From the NCBI GenBank assembly GCA_015680685.1, contig MNCI01004738.1, forward strand, positions 204,944 through 268,943: a stretch of 64,000 nucleotides of DNA, read 5' to 3'. How positions within the stretch are numbered: position 1 is the stretch's first letter; each line of letters opens with the position of its first letter. Both the position numbers and the translations under genes were made by a program. The notes beneath the pieces are model-generated. The model was not told where the DNA came from. It was given only the letters and a program-made list of their open reading frames with translations, and searched no databases. This document shows positions 47,000 to 57,961 of this stretch, piece after piece. This stretch comes from Gnetum montanum (taxonomy: Eukaryota > Streptophyta > Gnetopsida > Gnetales > Gnetaceae).

Positions 47000-48267
47000 T
47001 CAAGGAAAAATTCATGTTGCAAATGAAAGCTCATAGCCCAAATTTTTTTTGTTGTAATTTCATGGAGATTTGAAGGTAGAAACAATTATTTTTTTCCACA
47101 AAAAATCCTATCCTATGACCTTATATTGGTTAAAAATTTAAGCAACTTTTCAATGAAAAAAGTGAGGATTGTAGTCCATACACTATAAATTCCACTTACT
47201 CCAACTTGTAAAGGCTAAAAATAATTCACACATTGTGAATTCCTTGTATTCCATCTTGTGGAGGTCAAAAACAATTCACAAGCTACAAATCCCTCGTATG
47301 CTAGCTTGTGGAGGTTAAAAAATGCTCCATAAGCTACAAACCTCATGTATGCTTACTTGTGGAGGCTAAAAATGCTCCACAAGCTACAAAAACTAGCCTT
47401 TTTATCTCACATGCTACACGTTTTAGCTCAACACAACATGGCAGTGTGTGAGGCAATGTGTGGGATTTGGGCTTTAATTTCATACACTACTCATTCTAGC
47501 TCCACATGCTATTATAGCATGTGGAATTTGGGCTTTCATTTTGCATGATATACATCTTAGTCCCACACATTGTGGCAGCATGTGAGGTAGCATATGGCAC
47601 TTACGTTTTAAGCCCACATTCTACACTTTGATCTTGGAATAATTTTTAATGTCCAAAAATTATAACGGATGCCAACACACCAAATGCACAGCCTATAAAT
47701 TCTAGATTTGATGCATCTTTCAGGACCTTTTGAGCAATCTCATGGCAAAACACTTAGAAAGAAACAAGAGAGCTTTGCAGCAAATTTTGGCAGCTTTGGC
47801 AACATTGATTTCTAAGCACAAGACTAGGAGTAGGAATTAATTATGTTGTAGATTAAATTGGGAAATAGTTGTAAAGTCTATGCAGAAAATATTCTGCAAT
47901 CTGCACTAGATCACAACTAGCATATTAATTTCTCAAGCTTTAAAAGCCTTGATTTCTACTCTTTCTTAAACCCTCATTTTTCATTCATTGACTATTATAT
48001 GTAATATAATATTTGTAGTCATTTTTGCTAGCTATATTGTTCTCTTATTTTTCCTATTCTCAAATCTCATGCTAAATTTATTTCATACATTTATTACAAT
48101 TTATTCCTATTTTTACATGAATCGATAACATATTTTTCAAGTCACTAAGAAATTAACAAGATTTTTTAGGATGCTCTAGATCTTTTTCAAGGCTTGTGAA
48201 TCTATAAGTTAAACTATTCCACATAGGATATTTTCATTTTCCAACATCAAAATTTTCCATCATTACA
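47000..48267 (+). repeat. Tat-1 3' LTR
   Basis: Pairs with 21,990-23,209. Includes the tandem units at 47,195-47,395 and the CACATG/CATGTG modules at 47,430-47,610. Ends CATTACA at 48,267; immediately afterwards comes the Ath-2 PBS. Confidence 0.8.
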
Positions 48268-48283
48268 TCGGCATAGGTGCCAC
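48268..48283 (-). promoter_or_regulatory. Ath-2 primer binding site (tRNA-Asp type)
   Basis: On the minus strand it reads TGGCACCTATGCCGA directly after the LTR end. It corresponds to TGGCACCATTACCGGGGACT in Ath-3. Athila elements use TGGCGCCGTTGCCGGGGA, complementary to tRNA-Asp. The changes are mostly CpG transitions. Confidence 0.72.
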
Positions 48284-49121
48284 CGATGAGTAGTGGGTAA
48301 TCCCTACACCCAACCATACGAATCACAAGCATTCACTAGTGATCCAATTGAATTCCATAAACTTAGTTACATATGTTGCTAATATTACTAAGCAATGAAT
48401 CATGTAGTTGCAAGTCACCATCTTCTTAATCTTCATGTGTGTCTAACTATGCGTATGGTTAACTATGGTTAAGAAATATTATGTTTATGTTTATTTTTAT
48501 TTTTATTATATTCCTCTCCTACTTTCTTGGTAATGAAATAAAGATTTAAATATTTAAGGGTTGAATTAATTAACTAGTTCTCTAATTAGCTATCATATTG
48601 TGAAGTATCTGTTTCCATTTACCATACACATCCTAAGCTAATATTAACACTACTGGGTTACCAAGTATATACTACTAGGCGTACCAAGTATCCAATGTTG
48701 GGATTATCAAGCATTAATACATTATGCTTGAAGTGTTCATAATCATGTGCTTATGATTAATTTCATTATTACTTAAGAACATAGTATAAATTGCATGTAA
48801 CGTGTTGAAAAGTAATAATTAACTAGTCTAATTATTTCAATGGATGTAGAAAATTTTTATTTTATTACCAATCATGCCAATGTGTCTAGGTACATGAGCA
48901 TTCAAATAAAATGTCATATAATCTTATAAATCCACATATCAATCACTCAAAGGGAAGAATATTCTAACTCTTAAAGGAAGAAACTACAAGAGTTTAGCTA
49001 AGAGTAAGACTAAAAGGTACCATAAATATGAGGGATATATGCACATTTCTATAGGTAATGACTACATCAACATCAACATCAACGTAACTACAACAATGCA
49101 TCCTAGCATGCATCAATGGGT
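48284..49121 (-). repeat. Ath-2 5' LTR, truncated
   Basis: Matches 11,190-12,094 from CGATGAGTAGTGGG to GCATGCATCAATGGG, then stops about 110 bp short of the LTR end expected from that copy. The missing part is the outer (U3) end on the minus strand. Sequence at 49,122 onward belongs to Tat-2, so the two were joined by deletion or rearrangement. Confidence 0.77.
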
Positions 49122-49559
49122 TTAGGAGATACTATGATAATGATGCTAATAATCAGGATCCTGTATAATAATCCATCTTCAACTTATTTGTAAATAACCC
49201 TTTATATTCCACGTAGGCAATACCTACCATCTTATTGAATCAAACTTCCCAATTGATTTCCCAAGTCTTCTCCCTATTCACATCTCTTCCATTTGTGATC
49301 CAACCTCATCCCATGTGACCACCACATAGTGTTCCATGTTACCCCTCATTCATTATCTTAGTAGGTTCTTCTTTGGGACCTCAAGTTCCCCCAACTTCCT
49401 CTACCTCCTTTGTTTCCTTTATTTTGCAAATCCCTACTCAAACATAATTTTACCTCTTCAACCCCATTGTATTAATGACTACAAGAGCTTTCCAATCCAT
49501 TCCATAACCCATTGCATTACCTCAAGCCATCCAACCACTAGCATAGCTAGCCATTCAAC
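49122..49559 (+). other. Tat-2 gag 5' part, degenerate
   Basis: Matches Tat-1 24,826-25,255 (for example AGTGTTCCATG and the Cys/Phe-rich stretch). The only open frame of size here, 96 codons at 49,336-49,626, is not in the gag frame and is a by-product of decay. Confidence 0.5.
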
Positions 49560-51190
49560 CAACACATCCTACAAGAGCACCTCAGAGTCTAGATCAAGCT
49601 TTTCAGCTAATCCAAAGCCTTATTGATAAGCTGAAAAAGCTTAAGGCTAGCACCACTCAAATGCTAAAGGTCATGGACTTTTATTAGGATGATCCCATTA
49701 GCCCTATCATTCCTTAAATAATCTTTCAAGTAGGCATCCCAATCCCCCACTTCATCAAATACAATGGTAAAGGTGATCCCAACACCCATCTAATTATCTT
49801 CCACTCAAAGTGCTTAGTGCTACAAGCTTGGCAACACACCATGTTGTGTGTCTTCCCCATATCCTTGATAAAAAAAGCCTTAGATTGGTACTAAGTGCTA
49901 CCTAGAGGATCTATCTCTTCCCTTGATGAATTGATAAACCAATTTATTAACCATTTCAAGTATAACTTGAAACCTAAAAGAATGCTAGACCAACTCATGA
50001 AAGTAAGATAGGGGCCTCTTGAACCCATTCAAAAGTTCATAAAAACATGGAATGCTATGCTTAACGATATATCCAAACCCATCTTTGAAACACACCTTTT
50101 GGCCACTTTCAAGGAGGTGGTTAAAAATTTTATCAAGTATAAGATTTATTATTTAGATCCTTAATCCCTCAATCAAGTTTTGTCACAAGTCAAGAACATA
50201 GAGAATGTAGTACAATCTAGAAATGACCCTACCTACATAACCTACAAAAACCAACATAGAGAATGGGAGAAGGACAAGGGCAAACAAGTACATGAGGCCA
50301 TGGCCACAGTGGCCAAAGAATCTAAAACAATAATAGGATCAAGGACAACACAACCTAAGGTCCCTACCATTGCTCCTTAATCATTAATCTCTAGTGCTTT
50401 GACATATATTTCCTTAAAGCCTATCTTCAAATGAAAAGATTGGTATAAATACATCAAACTACTTATGAAACCATTGGAGATTCTCAACCAGTTGCTTAGA
50501 AATAATCATATCGAACATAAACAACTATCTAAGAATGCATGCAAGGGGAATGATCATCTTTGCAAAATCACTAGGAACCCTACTATAGCCATGAAAGATG
50601 ATCCTCAAATGCATAAGTACTTCAAGTTAGACCAATTCTGTCACTATCGTTAGCTTCTTAGCCATGATACTAATTTTTACTTAGCCTTTAAAGATGGTCT
50701 ATAGAAGATGATAAATAGTGGAGAGCTAGCCTTAGATACATCTAACCCTATCAAGTCTCAAAACCAACCCATGAAGATGTACAAAGATCCTCTTAACACC
50801 AATAATGATCTATTCACCATTGCCATGTTCAATATTCGTGACAAGCCTAAAACTACTAGGAATCCATTTGTGATTTGAGTACCTCCTCATAATGAATATA
50901 CTTCAACTTCCACAAGTTCAAGAACTTTGTTTATTATAAGCATACCACCACTAGTGCCTTTCAAAGAACCATTTATCATCAAAGTTTCCCCTCCCACATC
51001 ACTAAACCTATAGCCAAGGTGATTAGCATCCTCCCATAATGGCCAATACTTTAGCCACTCCTCAACCAAATAACAGGAAGTCACCCATAAAACAACATAA
51101 GAAGCTAATTCCTAAGCCTAAGTCTAAGGACACTAATCAATCAAAAGTCTAGAAGGAAGTAGGCCTAGTGAAGACTACTCCAATTTTAGC
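49560..51190 (+). pseudogene. Tat-2 gag relic
   Basis: The gag frame reads SLDQAFQLIQSLIDKLKKLK (about 49,590-49,650), HFIKYNGKGDPNTHLIIF (49,750-49,803), LPRGSISSLDELINQFINHF (near 49,905-49,965) and GPLEPIQKFIKTWN. Later, 50,465-50,653 holds a 62-codon open piece that runs into a degenerate zinc knuckle (CHY...HDTNFYLAFKDGL). It closely follows Tat-1 gag. Stops at Trp and Gln codons and frameshifts inactivate it. The homology ends near 51,190 and resumes with the sequence equivalent to Tat-1 28,180, so about 1.25 kb including the protease is deleted. Confidence 0.8.
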
Positions 51191-51542
51191 CATATCCATG
51201 CACTAATTCAGAGTGTATGTTTATCCTTTATGTTTACATGAAAAATACAAAACAACATAAAAGAAGAAAACATAAATCAAAAATATATATATAACATTAA
51301 AAACCTAAAAAAATTGAAACAAAAAAAATTAAAATTAAAAAATAGTAGTCAAAACTAGTTTTAAACCAAAAAAAATGTAACATGTAACATAACTAAAACA
51401 AAAATAGTAGTCATAGTTTCACTATGCAATAGATAATAAAATATAAATAATACATAGCCTCTATGGCTATGATAGCCAAATCAAAACAACTACAATAATA
51501 TGACAAAAACAAAAAAATCTGGCATGTCCATCAGTAGCCAAA
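51191..51542 (+). other. Tat-2 spacer, deletion scar and antisense 3' end region
   Basis: Poly-A-rich tract resembling 28,180-28,460. The deletion joint lies near 51,190-51,230. No coding. Confidence 0.5.
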
Positions 51543-51602
51543 TCATGCCATAGGAGGAGGAGGAGGATTATCATTAACATCATCATCATCATCACTTGGG
51601 GC
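51543..51602 (-). pseudogene. Tat-2 antisense gene, last exon (h)
   Basis: A 60-bp exon on the minus strand preceded by a TTGTAG acceptor. It ends SDDDDDVNDNPPPPPMA then TGA. Tat-1 has the same 60-bp exon at 28,461-28,520 ending SDDDDDIDDDPSPFHMA then TAG. The rest of the gene is at 58,848-64,000, beyond the Ath-3 insertion, which lies in the last intron. Confidence 0.68.
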
Positions 51603-51657
51603 CTACAAGCAATAAAAAACATGTAAACATTAGTAACCATAGTAGCCATTAACATAA

Positions 51658-51662
51658 CCATG
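51658..51662. repeat. Target site duplication of Ath-3, left copy (CCATG)
   Basis: CCATG directly before the LTR at 51,663; identical to 58,771-58,775. Confidence 0.92.
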
Positions 51663-52493
51663 TGATGAGTGGCCAGGTACCCCTACACTCAACCATATGA
51701 ATACGAGTGTAACACGCGCGATCCGGTTGAACTCCATAGACTAAGTGCCTACACGCCTCATGGAACACTTAAGGTTAATTATTCGTTGTCTTCCCAGACT
51801 TACTTGTATTTGTCATGGTGCATGGTTAAGTAAGTCTGAGGTATATGATTTATATAGCTTTTATGTTTTATCTCCTATGCTAGTGAGGTGAAGAGTTGAA
51901 GAGACTAATTAACTAACTTTAATTAACTAACTAAGTCCTAATTAACCTAGCGTCAGCATCCATTCCCACTTACCGTTCATAGCCTAAACCAATGCAACCT
52001 TGGTTACCAAACACTAATCGCTGCTGGGATCACTAAGCGTAATGCACGTGCTCGAAGCGATCGTAATAAGACACTTAACTAGGAGAGAAGGGTTGAGAAA
52101 GATTTAAAGACTAATAAAGCGATTAAATGGTAAATAGTAAATAACAGTAAATAAAATCCTAATTATCCTATTCCATGCACTACAAGGTTTATCCAATAAG
52201 TTCATCTTTATTGGCGTACACAAACATGTGTTCAGGTACAATATTTTCTTGAATAAAGATCCGTTCACTTTGGAGCTCCTACTGTGGGCACATGGAAAAT
52301 ATTCTATCTCTGGACAAAGTTTCCCTAAGGGCTAGATCTAGACATGAAAACAAGAGAGAGCCACCTCTTATTTATAGACTTGGTGGCGCACCACGATATC
52401 GCATACATGATATCACGGGGGATGATGCAATATCACGTGGGATGCGATATCGCGACGGCCACGATATCACGTACGTGATATCGTGTCCCATCA
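51663..52493 (-). repeat. Ath-3 3' LTR
   Basis: 831 bp, plus-strand ends TGATGAGTGG...CCCATCA, so on the minus strand TGATGGG..CATCA. Contains the palindrome cluster at 52,390-52,485. Differs from the 5' LTR by a short insertion there and scattered transitions. Confidence 0.92.
52390..52485 (-). promoter_or_regulatory. GATATC/CpG palindrome cluster in the Ath-3 LTR U3
   Basis: GATATC or CGATATCG-like cores occur about six times in less than 100 bp (near 52,396, 52,409, 52,428, 52,446, 52,463, 52,478). The segment 52,460-52,485 is a perfect 26-bp palindrome, half-site CACGATATCACGT. The 5' LTR has a shorter version at 58,700-58,762. It lies at the outer start of U3, where enhancers are expected. 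Function unknown. Confidence 0.8.
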
Positions 52494-52503
52494 TACCCCC
52501 ATG
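52494..52503 (-). promoter_or_regulatory. Ath-3 polypurine tract
   Basis: On the minus strand CATGGGGGTA abuts the LTR start TGATGGG. Its place and purine content match those at 6,822 and 12,095. Confidence 0.75.
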
Positions 52504-54678
52504 ATTAAATAAAAACTCATCCTCAAGTTCCTTACAATAATATTGGGAAGGTATGGGATTATTGACTCAAAATGAAACTAATGGGATGACTTTTCAACGG
52601 ATCATCATTATAAGACATGAAAAAATTGGTGTTCATGTAAACAGGAGTGAACACCTTATTGCATTTGAAATCAGACCTTAGATGGCAGCTGAGAAAGAGA
52701 GAGAAAGAAGTATTGCTGCTGCCAACGCCAAGATTACGCCTTTCGTTGTCCATCCATCGGTCTTGCTCCATGCATAGCTACTTTCAGCACTGCTCCATTC
52801 CATGTGTTCCTTCCAGATCTAATTCGTTGTTGCATGATTGCCATCTACACACACAACATAGTCTTATATTAGCAAGGGTAAATGAATCATAATGTAATTG
52901 ATACCTTGCTTTGGTGAAAGGCCCATTGGCTAGGTTGTGGTATGGCTGATACAGATCTGGAGATATAATGTTGATGGTTACCGAAGGTGTAGGGGTTAGG
53001 AGAAAATCGAAAAAATTTGGGCCTTGTACCCCCATGACTAATTGTGAACCTCTAGTAGCGATAGAATGGAGAAAGAAAAGGAACAAGAAAGATGAAGAAA
53101 AAGGGACAACTATAACATCGATGAAATGGATGTCAAGATGGAAATGAACAAAATAAACTAGATTGCAAAAATGTTAGGTGAAAGAATTTAACTGGTTCAC
53201 CAAATAGGAATGCCAGTGGATCCTCCCCAAAGTAGGCTCATGCCCTTAATGCCTTGACAAACCTACATTCAAAGAGTCCGTAGGCTCTAGGAATGTCATT
53301 TGGAATAAGAGTTAAAGTCTTAACCACAAGAATATACCAAAAAGAAAACAATGCATTAACCAAAATATACACCAATGATACAATCGGCAATGAGGTGAAC
53401 AATGGAGAGAAGGAGGGAGAGAAGAGAATGGAATGGAATCCCAAGAACAATGTGGTGCATAGCCCCTTGTGTGTTTTATGATTAATGTGACTTAGCAAAT
53501 CTCATTCCAACTCTGACCTCAAACCAACCACATCCAATGACTTCGCATCAATGCATTTGGCTAATCCATCCCCTTGAAGTAACAAGAATGTCTTCACCCA
53601 AGAGCCACCACCATTCCGACAAAATGAAGGAGGAGAGAAGCGGAGCGAGAAGGGCCTTAGTTAGAGGGAACATTTTTATTTTTCGTTCCATAACCAGTGC
53701 TTGTAGCCTAAATGGTTATTTCATCTAAGGGGTGTGCTTTGAATTCTCACTGTGTTTTGTTCTTCTTCTTCTTTTTTCTTTTTTTTGTGTTTTATGTGTT
53801 TATACGTGAGAACCACACCATGCACAGACTTTATTATTTTTATTTGCTCAGCTTCCCGATAATTGGGTAACGTCAAAATGGTAAGAAAACTCAAGAAGAA
53901 AACATCCAAGCACCCAAGAGAATGGCCAACACAAATGCGTCAAGTTTCCTTGAAGTCACACCCTTTTCAATCCTTAAGTCCTTCCTTAGTTTGAGAAATG
54001 CCCAGTTACCAATTTATTAATAGTTCTTATTTAGAAAGGGACTATACATTTCCAAGCCGAGAGAGACCATAGAAACTGGGGGATGAATGGATGAAGTGAA
54101 CTCATTGCCTACCATATCAAAAGAAACATACCTTAGTATTAACATCATGACTTAAAGGTAAAAACCAAACATTAGCAATCAATAGAAACACAGTTCATAC
54201 CATCATGAAGAACACTTATTGGGTGACAAACTTACAAAATGGATCACACACACACACACACACAATGAAAAAGTATAATGATGTTGAAAAACAAAAACAA
54301 GAAAAGTTAAAGAAATTTGTAAAACAAAAACAAGAAAAGTTAAAGAAATTTGTAAAACAAAAATGTGTAAGACAAAAATGTGTAAAACAAAAATGTGTAA
54401 AAAAAAGTGGAAAACAAAAATGTGTAAAAAATATATGTAAAAAATGTATAAAACTAAAACTAAAAAGAACTGAGGGCCCCAGATTATTAGCATAGGTGGC
54501 CATCTCCCCCATGACTGAATGGAAAGGGAGAGATCCAAAATAATGAGTGCCTATTTGAATTTCTTAGAAGTGCCCAACTTCTCCCTATTGATGTTCTTAG
54601 ATTAAGGGATGGAAGTCGGCGACGCTCATATTCCAAGGTATCTATGCCTTCATTGTTGGCATGGGTTACTTCCCCAAT
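52504..54678 (-). other. Ath-3 non-coding region downstream of protease
   Basis: Holds a block shared with Ath-1 and Ath-2 (53,190-53,990), a pyrimidine-rich run at 53,758-53,790 and low-complexity repeats at 54,245-54,440. No RT, integrase or extra ORF. Several open frames of 60 to 111 codons occur on both strands, but none has a recognised domain; those at 54,203-54,538 are by-products of Lys/Phe-type simple repeats. Confidence 0.6.
54246..54440. repeat. (CA)n microsatellite and short minisatellite
   Basis: About nine CA units at 54,246-54,263. Then a 33-bp unit twice (54,291-54,356) containing AACAAGAAAAGTTAAAGAAA, then a 15-bp unit based on AAAACAAAAATGTGT several times to about 54,430. 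Confidence 0.88.
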
Positions 54679-55400
54679 TCATTCCATGCATGTTTGTCGG
54701 TTGCACTTCCGAATAGCTTTCAACCACGGGGTGTCCACTACTTGTTGTGTGGTTGCTACATACAGGAATCTTTGTCTTAGAGTTTCAAGGGCACACCTAT
54801 TGCATGGAGGAGATGTTGTGCATTCCTCCATGTCATCACCCGATGAATCACTATATGTGATGCATGGAACTTTCTTATTCTCAATCTTTTCATAAATATT
54901 TACCTTAGATATTTCCAAGGAAAGATCACAAATTCCTAGGCATGCGTCTACTGTACTCATCCATGCCCTTCCCATTATAATTGGGAAGTACCCTTCATTG
55001 TTGTTAACTTCAATCACCAGGAAATCAGTTGGGTATGACCAACCACACATAGTGGTAATGATATCCTCCACCAATCCCAAGGGAATGGTGATGGACTGGT
55101 CATCCAGCTCTAGTTGAATATCACTCTTCTTAAGTTGGGGCAGGTTCCAGGCTTGATACATTTCTTGTGAGATTAAATTAACTCTGGAACTTGAGTCAAG
55201 AAGAGCCTTATGTGGTTCGTTCTCGATGACTTGTAGATAAATTAGGGGACTTCCAGGGTTAGATAGTTTCCTGGGAAGGTGGCCTACCTTAATCCAGTCA
55301 GTTACGATATGTGTTAACATAACCGTACACATTAAGCTCTGTTGTTGGATGAAAGGAAGCTCCAAAGCCTTATGTGTTGGAGGAGTGATCACAAACTCAA
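54679..55400 (-). pseudogene. Ath-3 retropepsin-like protease (near-intact)
   Basis: An open frame of 237 codons (54,679-55,392). Residues about 10-60 form the lead-in. The active-site box HKALLDSSSRVNLISQEMY lies near residues 57-75, with Asp kept but DSG changed to DSS. It is followed by WNLPQLKKSDIQLELDD, GWSYPTDFLVIEV (flap region) and FPIIMGRAWMSTVDA, the C-terminal ILGRxWL-like motif. An acidic Ser/Asp/Glu tail follows (about residue 190). Length fits a Gag-Pol protease domain plus linker. It lies downstream of gag on the same strand and would have been made as part of a polyprotein. The G-to-S change would probably impair activity. Confidence 0.82.
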
Positions 55401-55829
55401 CCGCTTGTTGTTGTGAGAGCTTGTTTGGGCTTTTGGTTCTGAAGAAAGGTCTTCTCTTTTTATGATTGTCAGAACTAGCAGTGGGTTGAATTTTTACAGC
55501 TCTCGTAGCATTTCATTGTTGCGGTTGAGTGGGGAATTCCCCTTGCATTGTTGGAGCAGGAGGTGTTGTGGGAACTACCGGTGGAAGAGGTGCAGATGAA
55601 TTAGGAGGATGGTATGGGTATGGAGCATCTCCCAGAGGAGGAGTCCTTCTAAAGTACTCCCAAACTTGGTAGTGATGTTGGGGAGTTGTGTGATCCATAG
55701 AATCACACGTACTATCCATCTGGATCGGGCTACTAGTAAGGGTACGATTGTTTCGATGGTGGCATCCCCCATGACTATGGGTATTGCCACTACTGATGTT
55801 GTTTGATGGGTTGTGGTGGAGTTCCACTT
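55401..55829 (-). pseudogene. Ath-3 gag-protease linker
   Basis: Pro/Ser/Gln/His-rich frame (for example open at 55,513-55,827, 104 codons), lying between the Gag Cys/His cluster and protease. Contains PPAPTMQGEFPTQPQQ-like low-complexity sequence. Overlapping open frames on the other strand and frame are secondary. Confidence 0.55.
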
Positions 55830-57830
55830 GGATAGTACGTCAATGGTTGGTGGAACTATCTTGGATTACCTTGGGGATAAGGTAACCTATGGGGTGTCTG
55901 TCATCTGTTGAGTCTTGGGTTAAGTGCATACATCCCAGACTCTTGTAGATGTGAGATGATTGGACAACATCCTTTGGAATGGTCATATTGGCATATCTCA
56001 CATCCACCGTCATTGTCTGTGTCCGAATCCACAACCTCATTGGAGATAATTATTTTCCCCTTACCCTTGTCACGTGTAGGGCCTGAATATCTCTACTTTT
56101 TCTTGTCCTTGTCACTACTTTGTTCCTCCTTAGACTCTTCTACAATTCTCAGGACAGTTTCAATTTTCTTGTCTAAGGAGCTCCATACTTCATCTACCTT
56201 AGTCGATACTTCCATTGTTAGCTTTTGAAGTGGCAAGGTTTTTCTGTTCACCCACTCTTCGAGTGGTAACTCATCCTCTTCATCGCAAAATCTCACTCCC
56301 TTCTTTCGAAGAGAGGGATCATAGTTATATTCTTCCGCACTTTCCCTTTTCGTAGCTCCCCTTCTTCTTTGGCTACTTGTTCCAACAAGCAATGAATTTC
56401 ATGGAATCTAAGTTATGATAGTCTCCCTTGGGCATAAGTCCCAAGGGTTCTCCTAGTTTCATACCTTAGCCCATCTATGATGTGGTGGAGTTGATCCTGC
56501 TATGCATAACCATGGCCCGGGCAATGATGTAATAATGCATAATAGTAGCCCATGGCAGCATCCAAGGGTTCATGAGTTCCTTGCTTCCATCCTTGTATCT
56601 ACTTATGCAAATTAGATACTCTGGAGTACGTTTGATATTTATCGTTAAATAGTTCTAACATCATACTCCACCTCCTGATGGTTTCCGACTCTAAGGACCG
56701 GTACCAACTTTCTACTTCCTTGATGAGTGTCCTGGGAAAAAATTTTAGTTTTTGCCACTTATTTTCTATGTTTTGCAAGGCGTAGGCATCGTGGAATGCC
56801 TATAAATGATTTTCTGGATCCACGTTGTATCCCCCTTCCAAGCATGGGATATTATTCATGTCTAAGCGCTTGATCTGACTATCTTTTAAATGCCTTATTG
56901 GTATCCTAACTGCCTCTGTTATATTTAGCATGCTTCAGGTGGCAAGTAGGGTTTCATCATGATCACCTCTTTCATGACGTCTATGATGTCTTTGTTGTTT
57001 CCTACTTTTCCTTCATTCATGCCCTTATCCTTGCTCTCGACTCTCCCGTCAAGGTCTCTCATTTTTCCTACCTCTATCCTCACTGTTATTCTCTCTATGA
57101 CTACGCCCAGAGGTGGAAGGAGAGGGTGAATGATGCAAAGAAGGGGAAGAAGAAGGAGAACCATCATCATGATGATGTTTCTTGCCTTCTCTTCTGTGGC
57201 TTCAACCCCGATCGTGATGACGATCTGAGTGCCCATCCTTGTCATGTTTTGTTATTCCCTCAGTGAATAGTTGGTGTTCACGGGGATCAAAACCAGGGTT
57301 GTGTATCATGGAGCATAGGTTCTAATACCCCATCTCCTCACTATCGTTAGGAGGGGGAACATCTTTCGATAGAGAACCCGTTATAAGTGGTTCACCATCT
57401 CCCATTTCACTTAGGATGTGCGGGACCTCTTTGCCTTTCAACATTGTATGTTGGCTCTCCTACCTTGAGTCCCTCATACGTTGTGCAAATGTAGGATAGT
57501 AATCCCTTATGTCAAAATCGCCTATAATGTATTTAGCATAGAACTGAGTCATGCCAATCTGTGCCAAAGCATGGCGGAGCATGTTGGGGATTGCACAATC
57601 CGAAGGTAACACTATGTTACCTTGCAAATATCTCCAGCACATTTGTTCATCCTGATGGAGGATAAAAGTAAACTTAGGTATATACTCATCGGGATGAGTA
57701 TATGTAACCCTATATTGTTGAGGAACTGGCGGATTGAGGTTATGTGTTTTAGATTGCCGATTGTTTCTTGTATTATCCCTAGGTCATGAATTACTCTTGT
57801 GAGAAGAAAAAGAAGAAATTATGTCTTATC
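55830..57830 (-). pseudogene. Ath-3 gag (mostly readable)
   Basis: Minus strand. The expected start near 57,825 reads ATA. The N-terminal part contains YIPKFTFILHQDEQMCWRYL (about 57,640-57,700), then an open 60-codon piece at 57,460-57,642. A basic Arg/Lys/Asp/His linker lies at 56,925-57,245. The capsid-type region (56,400-56,900) includes ALQNIENKWQKLKFFPRTL and ESWYRSLESETIRRWSMM, then CPGHGYA. A coiled-coil-like open piece is at 56,093-56,392 (99 codons), with Glu/Lys-rich repeats and EVSTKVDEVWSSLDKKIE. The end holds CEICQYDHSKGCCPI near 55,955-56,000. Only a handful of stops and frameshifts occur, far fewer than in Ath-2. It would form the particle capsid. Confidence 0.82.
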
Positions 57831-57940
57831 AGTGTGCTATTTGACCGTTATATAAATTTTCATTTAATTAACCCTAAGGTTCATTTAAGCTCCCAATGAT
57901 GTGAATGATCTCTTATGTTCTACTTAGCACACAAACACTT

Positions 57941-57960
57941 AGTCCCCGGTAATGGTGCCA
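57941..57960 (-). promoter_or_regulatory. Ath-3 primer binding site (tRNA-Asp type)
   Basis: Minus strand TGGCACCATTACCGGGGACT, one base from the LTR end. It differs from the Athila PBS TGGCGCCGTTGCCGGGGA by three G-to-A changes, two of them at CpG. Confidence 0.86.
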
Positions 57961-57961
57961 A

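Larger units (their letters stand above)
21990..48267 (+). mobile_element. Tat-1: Ogre-like Tat-lineage Ty3/gypsy element, about 20 kb
   Basis: Plus-strand element with LTRs at 21,990-23,209 and about 47,000-48,267. Order: PBS 23,215, leader with 114-bp repeats, gag, protease, long antisense gene region, repeat-rich spacer, RT/RNase H, a second archaeal-type RNase H, and integrase. The second RNase H domain and very large size are hallmarks of the Tat lineage. Without copia-2 the element measures about 20.4 kb. It sits beside the PBS of Ath-2. A clear 5-bp target duplication was not found (ACACC or CACCT on the left, CATCG or TCGGC on the right), probably from decay. Confidence 0.82.
11190..49121 (-). 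mobile_element. Ath-2: Athila-type Ty3/gypsy element, split by Tat-1
   Basis: Minus-strand element. From its 5' end (right side): truncated LTR 48,284-49,121, PBS 48,268-48,283, then after the Tat-1 insertion gag 19,850-21,837, protease 18,748-19,290, RT/RNase H 16,980-18,450, a non-coding block, an extra ORF 12,300-15,190 and the LTR 11,190-12,094. Without the 26-kb insertion the element is about 11.7 kb. No integrase was found between RNase H and the extra ORF. The Athila assignment rests on the tRNA-Asp-like PBS, the Gag features, MDDFS in RT and VVVDHLP at the RNase H end. It is too decayed to be autonomous. Confidence 0.78.

Noticed and set aside
49336-49626. 96-codon open frame starting MLPLIHYLSRFF
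   Set aside because: The gag frame recognisable in Tat-1 and Tat-2 runs in another frame here (SLDQAFQLIQ), so this is an accidental frame over decayed gag.
54203-54538. Open frames of 96 to 111 codons on both strands, Lys/Gln-rich on one and Phe/Leu-rich on the other
   Set aside because: They arise from the 33-bp and 15-bp tandem repeats and lack stops by composition; no family match and overlapping in several frames.
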